Source: Streptomyces cacaoi (lineage in GTDB: Bacteria; Actinomycetota; Actinomycetes; Streptomycetales; Streptomycetaceae). From it: a stretch of 43,628 nt of DNA. The translations under genes were made by a program, and so were the position numbers. The stretch lies in the NCBI RefSeq assembly GCF_006539165.1, contig NZ_BJMM01000049.1, forward strand, positions 1-43,628, in the 5' to 3' direction. Numbering within the stretch: the first letter of the stretch is position 1; each line of letters starts with the position of its first letter. This document shows, piece by piece, positions 1 through 10,912 of this stretch. A model generated the notes under the pieces. It searched no databases. It had not been told where the DNA came from and worked only from the letters and a program-made list of their open reading frames with translations.

Positions 1-2
1 AC

Positions 3-101
3 TCCACCATCCACATCCGCGACTCCAAGGCGGTCGGAGGTCCTCTGCTGAACGTCTCCCATGCCGGCTGGTCTTCGTTCGTGGCTTCACTGGTGCGGTG
101 A
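3..101 (+). CDS. DUF397 protein, C-terminal fragment cut by the window edge
   Basis: Frame 3 is open from the first base and stops at 99-101. The 32 visible residues contain IHIRDSK, a Gly-Gly-Pro-Leu turn and HAGWSSFVASLV, which match the C-terminal half of the DUF397 domain (typically VRDSK..GP.L.FS..AW.AFV..L). DUF397 proteins are small actinobacterial proteins, often encoded beside a helix-turn-helix XRE-type regulator in bld-type regulatory pairs. The start and any partner lie outside the window. Identification rests on the motif alone, but the match is distinctive. The longer ORF that starts at 61 in another frame and runs over the CRISPR repeats is not used. Confidence 0.7.
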   Translation, partial: STIHIRDSKAVGGPLLNVSHAGWSSFVASLVR

Positions 102-209
102 CTTGTGCGGGGCTTGGCGTATTTCCGTGCCCGGATGGAGGGAATGCCCGAGTCTCCGAAAGTTGCTCAGAACGGCCTGCCGATCAGATAGACACGCAGG
201 TCAACGAGC

Positions 210-360
210 CTGCTCCCCGCGTGTGCGGGGATGGACCCGGCCCGACGAGCTGAGCCAGCAGCGTCGCAGCCTGCTCCCCGCGCACGCGGGGATGGACCCG
301 AGCTGAGCCACCTCGGCGTCTGGGGCACGCCCTGTTCTCCGCGCGCGGGACGGGCCGTCG
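210..360 (+). CRISPR. Remnant type I-E CRISPR array (2 repeats plus 1 degenerate)
   Basis: Two 29-nt repeats lie at 210-238 and 271-299, exactly 61 nt apart, so the spacer (239-270) is 32 nt. This is the 29/32 geometry of type I-E arrays. Each repeat has the CCCCGC...GCGGGG hairpin arms and ends GGATGGACCC. They differ at three positions, all in the hairpin loop. A third, decayed copy starts at 332, again exactly 61 nt on: its first 13 positions match except for two, then it diverges. A decayed last repeat is usual at the leader-distal end, so the array probably reads on the plus strand with any leader in 102-209. No cas gene is visible in the window. The 361-564 interval shows no other feature. 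Confidence 0.75.
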
Positions 361-564
361 CGTCGGTGCAGTGCTGGATCGATGTGCGGGCGCGTGATCG
401 GGGACAGGTGTCGGTTCCAGGGGTCGGCGCCGGGGTGAGGGGAGTTGCCGGGGGTGTCGGTGGCGGAGCTTAGTCTTTCGCCATCGTCACAGCGGGGCGG
501 GGCAGTTGCGCTCCGTCCACCGTGCTGTGCCGGTTCCCCGGACGGCGAACGAGGCGAGGAACGC

Positions 565-1464
565 ATGGGCTGGCTCACGGCAGGCGACGGCTACGAGATC
601 GCTCTGGTGGCGGGCCGTGTGGTGGCCCGCACCGCTGCGGACCCTGCCGGGGCCGGAGCACCGGGGGAAGGGCCGGCTGGGGTGTCGGAGGAGTTGCCGG
701 AGGCGCTTCGCGACCGTCCCGAGGTGATCGAACTCCAGCGTCTCGCCCAGTGGTTGGAGTGGCACGCGGACGAGTGCGCGGAGCGGGTCCGCACCTGGAT
801 GGTGTCCTCGCTTCCGGTGCCCACCGCCCTGCTGGGCCGGGTGTGGCCGGACGAGGCGTGGCAGGCGGCGTTGCGCAACCTGGTGGTCGTGAGCGAGGGC
901 GAGGGGGAGCGCGGCATCCTCCGGGACGTCGAGGAGGAGGGCGTGCTGCGGGTGGTGGACGGGGGCGGCCGGAGCCTGCGTATCGAGGCCGCTGCGGTGA
1001 CGATCCCGCATCCGGTCCTGCTGCCGGATCTGGCGGAGCTGCGGGACCGCGCCGCCGAACTGGGCGCGGTCCAGGGCGTCGAGCAGCTCCACCGCGCGGT
1101 GTGGCACAGGCCGGCGGACGCCGAGGAGGCCGCCCGTGCGGTCCACGCCTTCGCCGGCGCGGAGTACCGGTCCTGGTTCGCTCTCTCCGGCCGTGCCACC
1201 GCGCTCGGTTACAAGGTCGCGGGCAGGGCCGCCACCGACCGGATACGCGAGGCCGGGCGGGTCCTCACCGCCTCGGTCGGCATCGGCGACCCGTACACCG
1301 AGGAGCGTGCCTGGACGGGCGCGCTCGGCTGGAGCGAGGGCCGTGGCAGGGCGCTCGCGCCGGCGGAAGTCGGCCCGGTGGCCTGGTCCGAGGGCATGCG
1401 GATGGCCGCGGCGCTGTACGCGGGCGGCACCCCGCCGTCCGACGGCGACGCCGATGTCCGTTAG
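565..1464 (+). CDS. DUF4132-family protein (about 299 aa)
   Basis: The ATG at 565 is preceded by GAGGCGAGGAA, a good ribosome binding site. The open frame reaches back to 445, but those 40 residues look non-coding. The protein opens MGWLTAGDGYEIALVAGRVVAR and has the pattern I recall for actinobacterial DUF4132 proteins: a central SLPVPTALLGRVWPDEAW segment (about residues 80-98), PHPVLLPDL (about 150-158) and a closing GPVAWSEGMRMAAALYAGG. There is no signal peptide or membrane segment, so it is probably cytoplasmic. The biochemical role is unknown. Its downstream neighbour is a giant protein in the same orientation, suggesting one functional unit, although a 382-bp repeat-bearing gap separates them. 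The family call is from memory of conserved motifs; no function is claimed. Confidence 0.65.
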   Translation: MGWLTAGDGYEIALVAGRVVARTAADPAGAGAPGEGPAGVSEELPEALRDRPEVIELQRLAQWLEWHADECAERVRTWMVSSLPVPTALLGRVWPDEAWQAALRNLVVVSEGEGERGILRDVEEEGVLRVVDGGGRSLRIEAAAVTIPHPVLLPDLAELRDRAAELGAVQGVEQLHRAVWHRPADAEEAARAVHAFAGAEYRSWFALSGRATALGYKVAGRAATDRIREAGRVLTASVGIGDPYTEERAWTGALGWSEGRGRALAPAEVGPVAWSEGMRMAAALYAGGTPPSDGDADVR

Positions 1465-1505
1465 CGATGCCCGCCGGCGGTGTCCGTCAGCGGTGTCCGT
1501 GAGCG

Positions 1506-1846
<341 letters not shown>

Positions 1847-1850
<4 letters not shown>

Positions 1851-4800
1851 ACGACGCGGTCAGTACACAGGACGGGGCGGCGGCCGGCGGGCCGGCGGGC
1901 ACGGAGGAACTGCTGCGCGCCGGTGCGGTCCTGCCGGCCGGGACGACCGGTGCCGGTGAGCGGGCCGTGCCGATGCTCGCCCAGCGCTACCGTCACCCCG
2001 CCCTGGACGGCCGGACGGTGGTACGCCTGCTGGCCGCACAGCCGGGCGAGGATCCCGCGTCCGGCTTCCTCGGGCTGGTGCCGGACGGCGCGGCGGCGCC
2101 GGTCGGGCTGGCGCGGCCCCGGGCGCTCGGCTTCCCTGAGCGGGTGCTGGTCCACCACCCCTCGGACGGTCATCTGGCGATGTCCGTCGCCGAGGAGATG
2201 GAGACGATCGCGCGGACGGCGCGGTCCAGGCCGAAGCGGGCCCGTGCCGCGTACGAGGCGATCGGCGAGCGGCTCGCCGGTGCCGTGCCGCACTTCCTGC
2301 CGACGTTCTACGAGGAGGCCGGCCGGGTGTTCCTGGCCGCAGACGAAATCTCGTACGCGTCCTTGATGTTCACCGCCGCCCGCCGGGCCGAGACCGCGTA
2401 CGCGCTGCCGTTCGAGGAGGAGCGGATGGACGCGGTCTTCCTGGAGTTCGCGCAGGCCGGTGCCGTGCCCGTGAAGATTCTCTCCAGCTACGCCAAGGGG
2501 CTCGCCGGACGGGCCCCGGCCGCCACGGCGTTCCGGCATCTGCGCGGCCTCTTCCTCCGGCTGGCCGCGCACGGCCTGCCGCCCTCAGGGCCCGGCGCCG
2601 GTGAGCTGCGCCGGCTCGCCAAGGCCGTGGCCGGCAAGGACGCGCTCGCCGTGGAGACCGCGTATCTGCGCGAGATGCTGGTGCTGCCCGGCGCGGCCGC
2701 GGCCCCGCCCGGCTGGTGGAAGGCGCACCGCCGTGCCCTGGTGGAGCTGACCCGGCAGGAGCCCGCCTTCCGCGGCACCCTGCTGGGCCTGATGCCCACC
2801 GAGTGGGAGCGGGAGGAACTGGTCGAGTGGATCGCGCTGTTGGAGAGGACGGGCGCCACCGCCGGGCTGTACGACACCGCACTGCCCGCCGAGGTCCGCT
2901 CGCCGGACGGCACCGCGGGGTGGGTGCGCAGGCTGCTGGCCCTGGTCGGCGCGGCGACGCCGGCTCCGATGTATCCGCTGCTGGAGCGGCTGGCCGGGCC
3001 CGTACGCGCCGAACTCGCCGCCGACGGCGGCGCGTTGCCGCCGGTGCACGACGTGCACCTCCTCGACCAGCTGCTGGAGTGGGGCATACCGGTGGCCGAG
3101 CCCGGCCCCCGCTTCTCGCTCGGCCTGCGCGCCTGGACGCGGCGCGCGGACCGCCGTGAGCTGTGCGCCCTGGCGGCCGACCCCCGCTTCCGCCGCGCGT
3201 TCCGCCGGAGCATGCCGTACCTGCCGAGTGAGGACGGGCGCGCGGCCCTCGCCGCACTGGCCGCGGCGCCCGGCGGCCGCTCGCTGCTCGCCGAGTGGGT
3301 CGCCGAGGTCTGCGGCCGGTACCTCACCCGGGAACTGCCGGCGTTCTCCAGCCGCGGCGGCGCTCTGGAACCCCTGGTGCACCTGCCCGGCGAGATCCTG
3401 GCCCTCGCCGAGGACGCGGTGCGTGCGGCGCTGAAGCCGGGGATGGCCCCGGCGCTCGCCCGCAGTCTGCGCTGCGGCCTCATCGACGAACTGGGCTGGC
3501 CCGCCTGGGACGAGGCCGTCGCCGCTGCCGGTGCCGGCCACCCGGCGCACGACATCCAGGTCGTCGACGCCTGGCCGCACCTCGTCGTGCTGACCCGCGC
3601 CAGGGCCCGGGTGATCGGCCCGGAGGGCACCGTCCACACCCATGAACTGCGGCTGCCGGCCGCGCCGGTGGAGGGCGCGCCGCCCCGGGAGGTGGACGAC
3701 GTCAACTGCCGCTGGGTCGACGGTGAACTGCTGGTCTGGTGGTCGGCGACGGGGCACAAGCACGGCTACTGGGAGCACAGCCCCGAAGAACTCTTCCCCT
3801 GCGACGGCGGCCTCGGCCGCTCCGGCTGGATGCTGGAGTACGGCAGGACCATGGCCCCGGCCACCCTGCCGGTCCCCGGAGGCGGGCGCACCACCGGCGC
3901 CGGGGTGCTGCGCCGCGGCGACACCGTCCTCCCGGAAGCCCGCCTGGTGATCAGCGACGGGACGTCCTACTGGGTGCAGGAGATGAAGAGCACCCGGCCC
4001 CTGGAGATCGGCTGGTTCGAGTACGACCCGGTCACCGACACCCTCGGCGCTTTCCGCCCGCCGCCGTGGTTCGACGAGGGCCTGCGCGCGGCCCCGGAGG
4101 GCACCACCGAGGTGACGGGCCGGCTGCTGCCCGCCGACGGCGTCGCCCCGGGGCCGCTGTGCGCCCCGGTGGACGGGGTACTCGGCTGGCGGGTGCTGCA
4201 ACTGCCCGACGGCTCACTGCGGGGCGAGGATCTGGCCGGCCGTACCGTCGCCGTGCCTCCCGCGCGGGGCACGTCCCGGGCGCTGTGGCACGCGCTGCTC
4301 TTCCCCGGCGCCGAGCGGCCCCTGGCGGTGGTGCAGGACACCGACGTCGTCCGGCTGCTGGACGAACACGGCACCGTGCGGGCCGAGTTCCTCCAGGACC
4401 GTGGGAAGCAGCGCCACGAGGGGGCGTTCACCGGGGGCAACACGCTGCTGCCGCCGCTGCGGTACTGGCATCTGCTCCAGCCGCGCGATCCGCGGGGCTC
4501 GGCGGCGCTGCGCCGGGTCGACGAGGAGACGGCCGCGGCGCTGCTGGCCGCCGCGGTGCAGGAGGCCGAACCGGCAGGACCGACGGGGCCCGCCCGCCCG
4601 GCCGGGCCGGAGCAGGCCGCGGCGGACGGGGAACGGCTGCCGGAGCTGATCCGAACCCTGCTGCCGGAGGTCACCGACGACGCCCTCCGCGCAGGCATCG
4701 CCGGAGTGGTGCGCTTCGCCGCCGCTCAACAACGCGCCCTGGACGAGACGTCGGCCCGCCTCGACGCGGCCGTGGGAAGCGGTGCCGCCCGGGACAGCTC

Positions 4801-7546
4801 GGGTCAGGACGCCGCGTCCGGGAGCGCCTCGGCCGGGAGCGCCGCGTCCGGGAGCGCCTCGTCCGGCAACGCCTCGTCCGGGAGCGCCGCGTCCGGGAGC
4901 GCCTCGGCCGGGAACGCTTCGTCCGGAAGCGGCACGGCGCAGGACGGCCCTGGCCGGTACGGCTCGGGCCAGGACAGCCCGGGCCGGGACAGCCCGGGTC
5001 AGGACGGAACGGACCGGGAGGGGGCAGACCGGGAGGGGGCTGAACGGGACGGATCGGGACAGGGCGGTACGGCATCCGGTGGTACGGGATCCGGCGGTAC
5101 GGCGCGGGAAGGTGCCGAGGTCGAGGACACAGGCCGGAAAGGCGCCCCCGGCCAGGGGAGCGCGGCACCGCACGGCCAGGCGGAGGCGGACGCGGCCCGG
5201 CAGGGCGGGGGTTCGGGCGGCGCGGTCCCGCAGGGCGCTGCGGTGGACGGTGCCGATGCGGCGTCCGGGCAACGACGGCGCAGTGCCATGGCGTCGGGGC
5301 AACGAGAGTGCAGTGCGACGGCGTGGGGACAGGGCGGCGAGCCCGGGCAGCGGGCGGTGGGGGACGGGCCGGCGCGTCCGCCCGAACCCGGTGACGCGAC
5401 GCTGGCCGACGCGCTGGACGGCCTCGGCCTGCGCACCGGCCTCAGGGGCCGCAGCATCTACTTCGACCTCGATCACCGGCTCTTCGACCTGCTGCGCCTG
5501 CTCGGCCGCGCGCGACGCGGCGAGAGCGAGCCGTCCCCGGCGGGGCAGGCGCACCTCGCGGTGGAGCAGCCGAAGCCGCTGGACCACCTGGACTGGCGGG
5601 TGCTGCCCGAACTGCCCGCGATCGCCGCGCTCCGGGCCGCGTCGGCCGTCACCGTCGAGGAGCACCGGAGCGCACTGGACGCCTACCTCGCCGAGCTGGA
5701 CGCCCAGGGCCTGGCGGTGCTCGACCCGGACCACTGGCGCCGGGCCCGACTGCGCCTGGACCGCGCCCCGTTCGAGGCCCCGGGCTCCCCGCCGCTGCTC
5801 CAGTCCCGTGCGACGATGCTCGACCTCGGCCACGGCGCGTTCCTCCTCTTCCCCGGCCTCTGGTTCGACTTCGACGCGGTAGGCGGCGGGGACACCGGCA
5901 ACGGCGCGGACGGCGGCGGCGTCGGGCCCGCCCCGGACGGCTTCCGCGACTACAGCGCGCTGTACCACGACCCGACGGGCCGCTTCGAGGTCCCGGCGCC
6001 CTACGCCGACCTGGTGCACACCGAGCCGTTCGTGCCCCTGCCCACGCGGCCGCCCGGCTGGGTCGCGGCCTTCCGCGCCGAGCTGGCCCAGCGCGGCCCC
6101 GCGCCCTGGAACCCGGCGGCGGCCGAGGAGTTCGCCCGGCTCACCGGCGTCACCCCGAGCATGGCCCGGCTGGTGGTCGCCGGACTCCCGCGGATCGACG
6201 CCGAGCGCGACCCCGTGCCCCCGGAGACCGTGAAGGCCCTCGGCGTCGTCTCCGCCGATGCGCAGGCCGCCAAGGACATCCTGCGGTCCGTCGACCGCCT
6301 CACCCGGCGGGCTGTGGTGGCGGCGCTGCTGCCCGCCGAGCCGTCCCGGCTGTGGACGGACGGGCCGGACGCCGCGGCGGCGGCCGCGGTGTGGAACGCG
6401 CGGGTGGGGTACCGCGAGCCGCTCCCCGAAGACGTCCTGCACGAGGCGGCCCGCAGCATGGCGCCGATATGGTGGCCGCCGTACGAGGCGATGCACGCCT
6501 TCCGCGACGCCGGTGACGCGCCGCGGCTCCAGCGCGACCTGATGTGGCGGCCGGACGGGGCGCGCCACCCCTCGGACGGGGGCCGGCCCGGCTTCGACCG
6601 TGACACGCTGCTGGGCTCGGTGGCGCTGTCCGCCTGGCTCGCCCACCGCCTCCCGGCCGGCGACCCGCTCCGCCGTGCCCTGCCCGCCGTGCTGGACGCG
6701 GTACGCGCCCGGCTGGCCGCGCCGGGGATGGCGCTCCGCATGGTCCGGTGGAACGGCCTGGACGACTTCCGCCGCACCCTCGGCGAACCCACCGGCACCG
6801 AGGAGGAGTTCGAGTTCTACGGCGCCGTCGCGCTCCGTACCCGGAACATGATCGGCTCCGCCGTCAACCCGGCCATCCGCACGGCCCTGCTGGCGGCGGA
6901 CGGCACCGACCCGTATCTGTCGGCGCTGTTCCCCGAGGAGGGCCCCACGGTGGAGGAGACCGTGCTCCGGGTCGCACACGACGCGCGGTTCGCCGCGCTG
7001 CTCGCCGATCCGGGGGAGCCGGCGGCGGGCCCGCCGGGTGAGGACGGGACGTGGTGGCCGCAGGATCCGGCCCGCTCGGTGCCCGACCTGGTCGCCGAGG
7101 TGGCCGGAGCGTACGGCCTGGGCGGGGACGCCGCAGCGCTGTATCTGATGCTGCTGGCCATGCCGGACCCCACCGACCGCAACACCGCACGCTGGACCGG
7201 CTGGGCGCGGCAGCGGGGCGGCACCGCCCGGCTGCGTGCCGCCCGCGCCGAACTCACCGCCACCGGACTGGTGAGGGAGGGCCGCCGCACCCGCGCCGGG
7301 CGCTCCCTGTTCCTGCCCGGCGGCTGGGTCCGGCTCGCCACGCCCCATGTGCCGCTGGAGCGCTGGAAGGTGCCGCTGTACAGCCTGCTGCTGCACGGCG
7401 AGAACGTCCCGCTGGGCGTCGTCGTCCCCGCCGAGCCCGTCGCCGATCTCTACCGCCGGGCCTGGCAGCGCGTCCAGGACGGCGACCCGCCGCGCCCCGA
7501 GGAACTCCAGGTCCCCCCGCCCCGCAGCACCCGCCGCCGCTCCTGA
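1847..7546 (+). CDS. Giant 1899-aa protein of unknown function (DUF4132 partner)
   Basis: Start ATG at 1847 follows GGAAAGGCACGGAGAG. I do not recognise a named family, but I recall similarly long proteins beside DUF4132 genes in Streptomyces, sometimes labelled DNA-binding without evidence. Visible architecture: residues 1-570 look helical and repeat-like (SYASLMFTAARRAETAYALPFEEERMDAVFLEFAQAG near 170-205); 570-890 is beta-rich with repeated hydrophobic-strand/turn segments (VVDAWPHLVVLTRARARVIGPEG, RLVISDGTSYWVQEM), resembling a propeller; 982-1184 is a low-complexity Gly/Ser/Asp linker; 1185-1899 is a second mainly helical region ending in a short basic tail. No signal peptide, membrane segment, Walker motif or nuclease motif was seen. 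It may belong with the MoxR-vWA-beta-propeller conflict systems, but neither a MoxR nor a vWA gene is in this window, so that is speculation. Confidence 0.8.
4790..5400 (+). repeat. In-frame low-complexity insertion within the giant gene
   Basis: About 200 codons (residues 982-1184) form imperfect repeats. First come Ala-Ser-Gly units (ASGSASAGS, ASGSASSGN), encoded by a near-repeat of GCGTCCGGGAGCGCCTCG. Then come G-Q-D-S-P-G and D-R-E-G-A units, followed by Gly/Gln/Ala-rich sequence. The frame is kept throughout, so it acts as a long flexible charged linker between two folded regions and probably varies in length between strains. Confidence 0.85.
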
Positions 7547-7574
7547 CCCACCCGCGCCGGGCCCCGACCCTCCG

Positions 7575-7698
7575 TGCCGCATCCCGACCCGACCCCTCGG
7601 TGCCGCATCCCGACCCATCCGCGCCGGGTCCTGACCATCCGCGCCGGGGCCTGCCCCATCCGTTGCTGGGTCCTGCCCCATCCGCGCTGGCATCCTGA
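7575..7698 (+). repeat. Degenerate tandem repeats downstream of the giant gene
   Basis: The unit CCATCCGCGCCGGGTCCTG (about 21 bp) recurs about four times between 7614 and 7698 with substitutions. It is preceded by two copies of GTGCCGCATCCCGACC at 7575 and 7600. The 380-bp gap 7547-7926 holds nothing else recognisable, and no terminator hairpin stands out. Confidence 0.65.
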
Positions 7699-7926
7699 TG
7701 CACCTGTGCCGGGGCCTGGCACAGCCGCCGGGGCCCTGCACACCCCGCCGCCCCCGCCGCCCCCCTCACGCGCCCGCTCAACCCCCGCCCCGCGCGCCGT
7801 ACTTCGTTGCCCCGCGGGGCCGAACCGGCGGGAGTGGTTCGGGAACCGGCGTGCCGGGGCGTCCTCTGCCGAAGGAAATGCGGGCCGCGTCGACGGCTCC
7901 GCAACGGATGCCTACGGTCGGCGCGC

Positions 7927-9039
7927 ATGACCGCATCACACACCAGCTCACATCCGTACGGCGGAACGCTGCCGGTCCTCGCTGCGGCCTGCCTGTGGGG
8001 GACGGTGGGCCCCGTCCAGGTATGGGCGGACTCCGGGGCCGACCCCGTGTCCCTGGGCGCGGCACGGCTGCTCATCGGCGGACTCGTGCTCGCCGGGGTG
8101 GCGCTGCTGCTCCCGGGGTCCCGGGCCGGGCTGCGGTCGCTGGCCCGGCGCGAGGTGGGGCCGTGGATCGTGGCGGCGGCCCTGGCCACCGCCGTCTACC
8201 AGGCCGGGTTCCTGTGCGCGGTGAGCCGTACCGGTGCCGCTCTCGCCACCGCCGTGGCGCTCGGGGTGGCGCCGGTGGCCACGGGCGTCTGCGCCCGGGT
8301 GGTGACCGGTGAACGCCTCACCGCCGCCTGGGCCGTGGGCACCGCCGCCGCCGTGGCCGGGTGTGTGCTGCTGCTGGGGCCGGGCGGCGGGCAGTCGGCG
8401 CTCGGCGGGGTGGTCCTGGGCGTCGTCTCCGGCGTCTGCTACGGCCTGTACACCGTCGCGGCGAAGCGCCTGTCCGACCGGGGTGCGAGCATGCCGGCCG
8501 CGGTCGCCGCGACCCTGCTGGCGGGCGGCGTCGTGCTGGCACCGGCCGTGCTGCGGAACCCGTCCGGCCTCGCGACCGGCTCCGGCCCGGCTCTCCTCGT
8601 CTGGCTGGGCGTGGTCGCCACCGCCGGTGCCTACATGGCGTTCGTGGCGGGGCTGCGCCGGGTGACCGCGGGGACCGCGGGGACGCTCAGCCTGGCCGAG
8701 CCGCTGGTGGCGGCCGTCCTCGGGCTTCTCGTGCTCGGCGAACGGCTGTCCGCCGTGGCCGCGGCCGGTATGGCTCTGCTGCTGGCCGGGCTGGTCGCGG
8801 TGAGCCTTCCCGCCGGTGTCCTTCCGGGGACACGGCAGCGGGGGACGCGTGCCGCAACGGTGCCGACGTTCGCCCCGGCCGCCCCGGTTGCGCCGGACAC
8901 CCCGGCCGCCCCGGACGCTCCGGCCGCCCCGGTTGCGCCGGACGCTCTGGCTGCCCCGGCCGCCCCGGTTGCGTCGGATGCTCCGGTCGCATCGGACGGT
9001 GAGCCGCGGGCCACCGACCGGCCCGTCGAACACTCCTGA
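7927..9039 (+). CDS. EamA/DMT-superfamily transporter with an Ala-Pro tail
   Basis: The 370-residue product is an inner-membrane protein with about ten hydrophobic segments in two EamA-type halves. The first half opens with LAAACLWGTVGPVQVWA and the second contains GVVSGVCYGLYTVAAKRLS and LSLAEPLVAAVLGLLVLGERLS, the typical E(P)-LVA..LG...LGE motif of the family. These proteins export small metabolites such as amino acids or drugs; the substrate cannot be told here. Residues from about 315 onward are a cytoplasmic-type tail of Ala-Pro-Val-Asp repeats (APVAPD, APDAPAAP) not needed for transport. The ATG at 7927 has no clear ribosome binding site. The frame stays open to 7807, but that sequence is non-coding in character. 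Confidence 0.88.
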   Translation: MTASHTSSHPYGGTLPVLAAACLWGTVGPVQVWADSGADPVSLGAARLLIGGLVLAGVALLLPGSRAGLRSLARREVGPWIVAAALATAVYQAGFLCAVSRTGAALATAVALGVAPVATGVCARVVTGERLTAAWAVGTAAAVAGCVLLLGPGGGQSALGGVVLGVVSGVCYGLYTVAAKRLSDRGASMPAAVAATLLAGGVVLAPAVLRNPSGLATGSGPALLVWLGVVATAGAYMAFVAGLRRVTAGTAGTLSLAEPLVAAVLGLLVLGERLSAVAAAGMALLLAGLVAVSLPAGVLPGTRQRGTRAATVPTFAPAAPVAPDTPAAPDAPAAPVAPDALAAPAAPVASDAPVASDGEPRATDRPVEHS

Positions 9040-9040
9040 G

Positions 9041-9088
9041 CGGCGGCCGTACCGGACGGCGGCCGTACCCGACGGCGGCCGGGCCCGG
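9041..9088 (+). repeat. Three 16-bp tandem repeats between convergent genes
   Basis: Units at 9041-9056, 9057-9072 and 9073-9088 begin CGGCGGCCGTACC; the third is degenerate (CGGCGGCCGGGCC). They exactly fill the space between the stop of the DMT transporter and the stop of the minus-strand surface protein. Confidence 0.75.
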
Positions 9089-10657
9089 TCAGGAACGGCT
9101 CCGCCTCCGCCGCACCAGCACGGCCGCCGCCCCCGCGAGGAGCACGCACCCGCCGAGCACACCGGCGACCGTCCCCGCACCGAAACCGCTCGCGGCGGGC
9201 AGCGGTCCGAACAGCTCGAAGGTGCGCGTGTTGTTGCCGGTGTCCGGATCGGCGTGGTCCGCCTCCATGTCGCTTGCTTTCAGCGCGGCCTTCGCCTTGC
9301 CGATTCCCGCGGCGGCTGTTTCCGTGCCGTCGCGCTCGCGGACCTCGAAGTCGACGGTGTCGGTCTCACCGGGCGCCGCGGTGCTCAACGGGCAGGTGTA
9401 GGTGAGCCCCTGGTGTCGGCAGATCGGCTCGAACGCGTTGTCGTCGATCTTCTCCATCGGCTCCTTGCGCACCTCGGTCCCCTCCGGCAGCGTCAGGACG
9501 AGTGCGACGCCGTCGTCCCCGTCCCCCGGATCGCCCGGGCCGTCGTTGCGCAGGCCCACCCGCAGCCGGCGGCTGTCGTCCCCGGCAGCCGAGACCTGGG
9601 AAACGGCCGCGTAGTCGGCGTGGTTGGCGATGCGTATCTTCGTCCAGACGTCCTTGTCCTCGCTGTACTCCTCGCGCCCGCCGTGTGCCGTACGCACCCG
9701 CGGGGCGAGCGCGGCGCCGGTGCCTCTGCGGGCCGTGCCGGACGGGGTGGGCTCCGCCGTGGAGCGGGAGGAGCCGTCCAGTCCCCCGTTGTCGGCACCG
9801 GTGCCCAGGAGCCGGACGGAGGTCTGGAAGGTGCTGTACATCAGACGGCGCGAGCCGCCGAGAACGAGCCAGTCCTCGATGTGCGCCTCCTTGCCGGGTT
9901 CCACGCGCGTCCCGGGAAAGCGGCACGTCAGGGTCACCGTGCCGCCGTGGGCCCGGTAGTCGCAGGACCGCGAACGGCGGACGGGGCCCAGCCGTTCGTC
10001 GACCGACGCGGTCACGGCGAAGCCGTCGGCCGGCAGTTCCCCGGTGTTGCGGACGTCGAGCGCCACAGCGTGCTTCTTGCCCGAGGCGACCCGGAGGGTC
10101 TGCCGGCGCAGGGCCAGCACGGGGCCGCCGACCACGACGCGGGTCGTCGCCCGGCTCACCTCTCCCTTCGCGTTGCGGAAGCGGATGTGCAGTTCGCCGC
10201 TGTCGCCGGGCTCGCTCGTGGGCGCCGCGCGCGGCAGGGCACCGGCCCAGTTGGTCCAGCTGTCGTACGCCTCGCTGACCCGGCACACGATCTTCCGGTC
10301 CGTTCCGGAGCAGCCCTTGCCGTACCGCTTGAGCCGCAGGACGTCGGCGGAGCCCGTGACATCCAGGGTCAGCTTCGACGTCTTCGCCATACCCGACGCG
10401 CCCTCGTGGCGGATCAGGAGGTGCCTCTCCCGGTCGGGGCGCGCCTTTCCCCCGTGCGGGGCGACGCGGAACGAAGCGGGCGCCGTGAGCTTCGGCCCGT
10501 CCGAGCCGCCGTCGGCGAGGGCCGTACCCGGCGGGAGGAGCCCCGACCCGAGCAGCAGCGCGAGAACACCGGCGCACAGGCCCCTCAGAAACGTGGCGCC
10601 CTTCGGGCGGGGCGCACGGGAGCGCGGACCGGTACCGACAGCGTCTGCGGATGCCAT
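9089..10657 (-). CDS. Secreted cell-surface protein with C-terminal membrane anchor
   Basis: The 522-residue product has a classic export signal: a basic N-region (RAPRPKGATFLRG), a hydrophobic core (LCAGVLALLLGSGLL) and an ALA-type cleavage site near residue 48. The C-terminus is a single hydrophobic helix (GTVAGVLGGCVLLAGAAAVLV) followed by RRRRSRS, so it should be held in the membrane with its bulk outside. Between them are beta-rich, DUF11-like repeats with a paired-cysteine pattern (SRSCDYRAHGGTVTLTCRF and PICRHQGLTYTCPL) and TGELPADGFAVTASVDERLG-type segments. No sortase motif is present. The start at 10657 (ATG behind CTGGAGCG) is chosen because upstream codons look non-coding. Function unknown; probably a wall or surface protein. 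Confidence 0.75.
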   Translation of the reverse strand: MASADAVGTGPRSRAPRPKGATFLRGLCAGVLALLLGSGLLPPGTALADGGSDGPKLTAPASFRVAPHGGKARPDRERHLLIRHEGASGMAKTSKLTLDVTGSADVLRLKRYGKGCSGTDRKIVCRVSEAYDSWTNWAGALPRAAPTSEPGDSGELHIRFRNAKGEVSRATTRVVVGGPVLALRRQTLRVASGKKHAVALDVRNTGELPADGFAVTASVDERLGPVRRSRSCDYRAHGGTVTLTCRFPGTRVEPGKEAHIEDWLVLGGSRRLMYSTFQTSVRLLGTGADNGGLDGSSRSTAEPTPSGTARRGTGAALAPRVRTAHGGREEYSEDKDVWTKIRIANHADYAAVSQVSAAGDDSRRLRVGLRNDGPGDPGDGDDGVALVLTLPEGTEVRKEPMEKIDDNAFEPICRHQGLTYTCPLSTAAPGETDTVDFEVRERDGTETAAAGIGKAKAALKASDMEADHADPDTGNNTRTFELFGPLPAASGFGAGTVAGVLGGCVLLAGAAAVLVRRRRSRS

Positions 10658-10912
10658 CGCTCCAGTCGAACAGCCCGTGCGTACGCGGCGGACACCGTCC
10701 TGTGACGGAACAGCAACGCTTCCACGCCGCCCGGCCCCGGCGGCACCGCTGCGCGGCACCCGAGCGGCCCGTCCCCGAGGCCCCCGGCCCAACAGGAGTG
10801 CGTGCCGGGGACGTTCACCGGTACCGGCACCGGACGGAACCGGTCCGGTCCGGGCCGGGCCGCACCGGAGCGAACGGCTCCGTACCGCCGTACCGACGTA
10901 CCGCCGCCCCGC

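Noticed and set aside
61..306. 81-codon plus-strand ORF running over the CRISPR repeats
   Set aside because: It covers both repeats, has no ribosome binding site or domain, and overlaps the DUF397 tail in another frame.
4214..7741. 1175-codon minus-strand ORF
   Set aside because: Antisense of the giant gene; codon usage and composition (Arg/Gly/His) show that it is a shadow frame.
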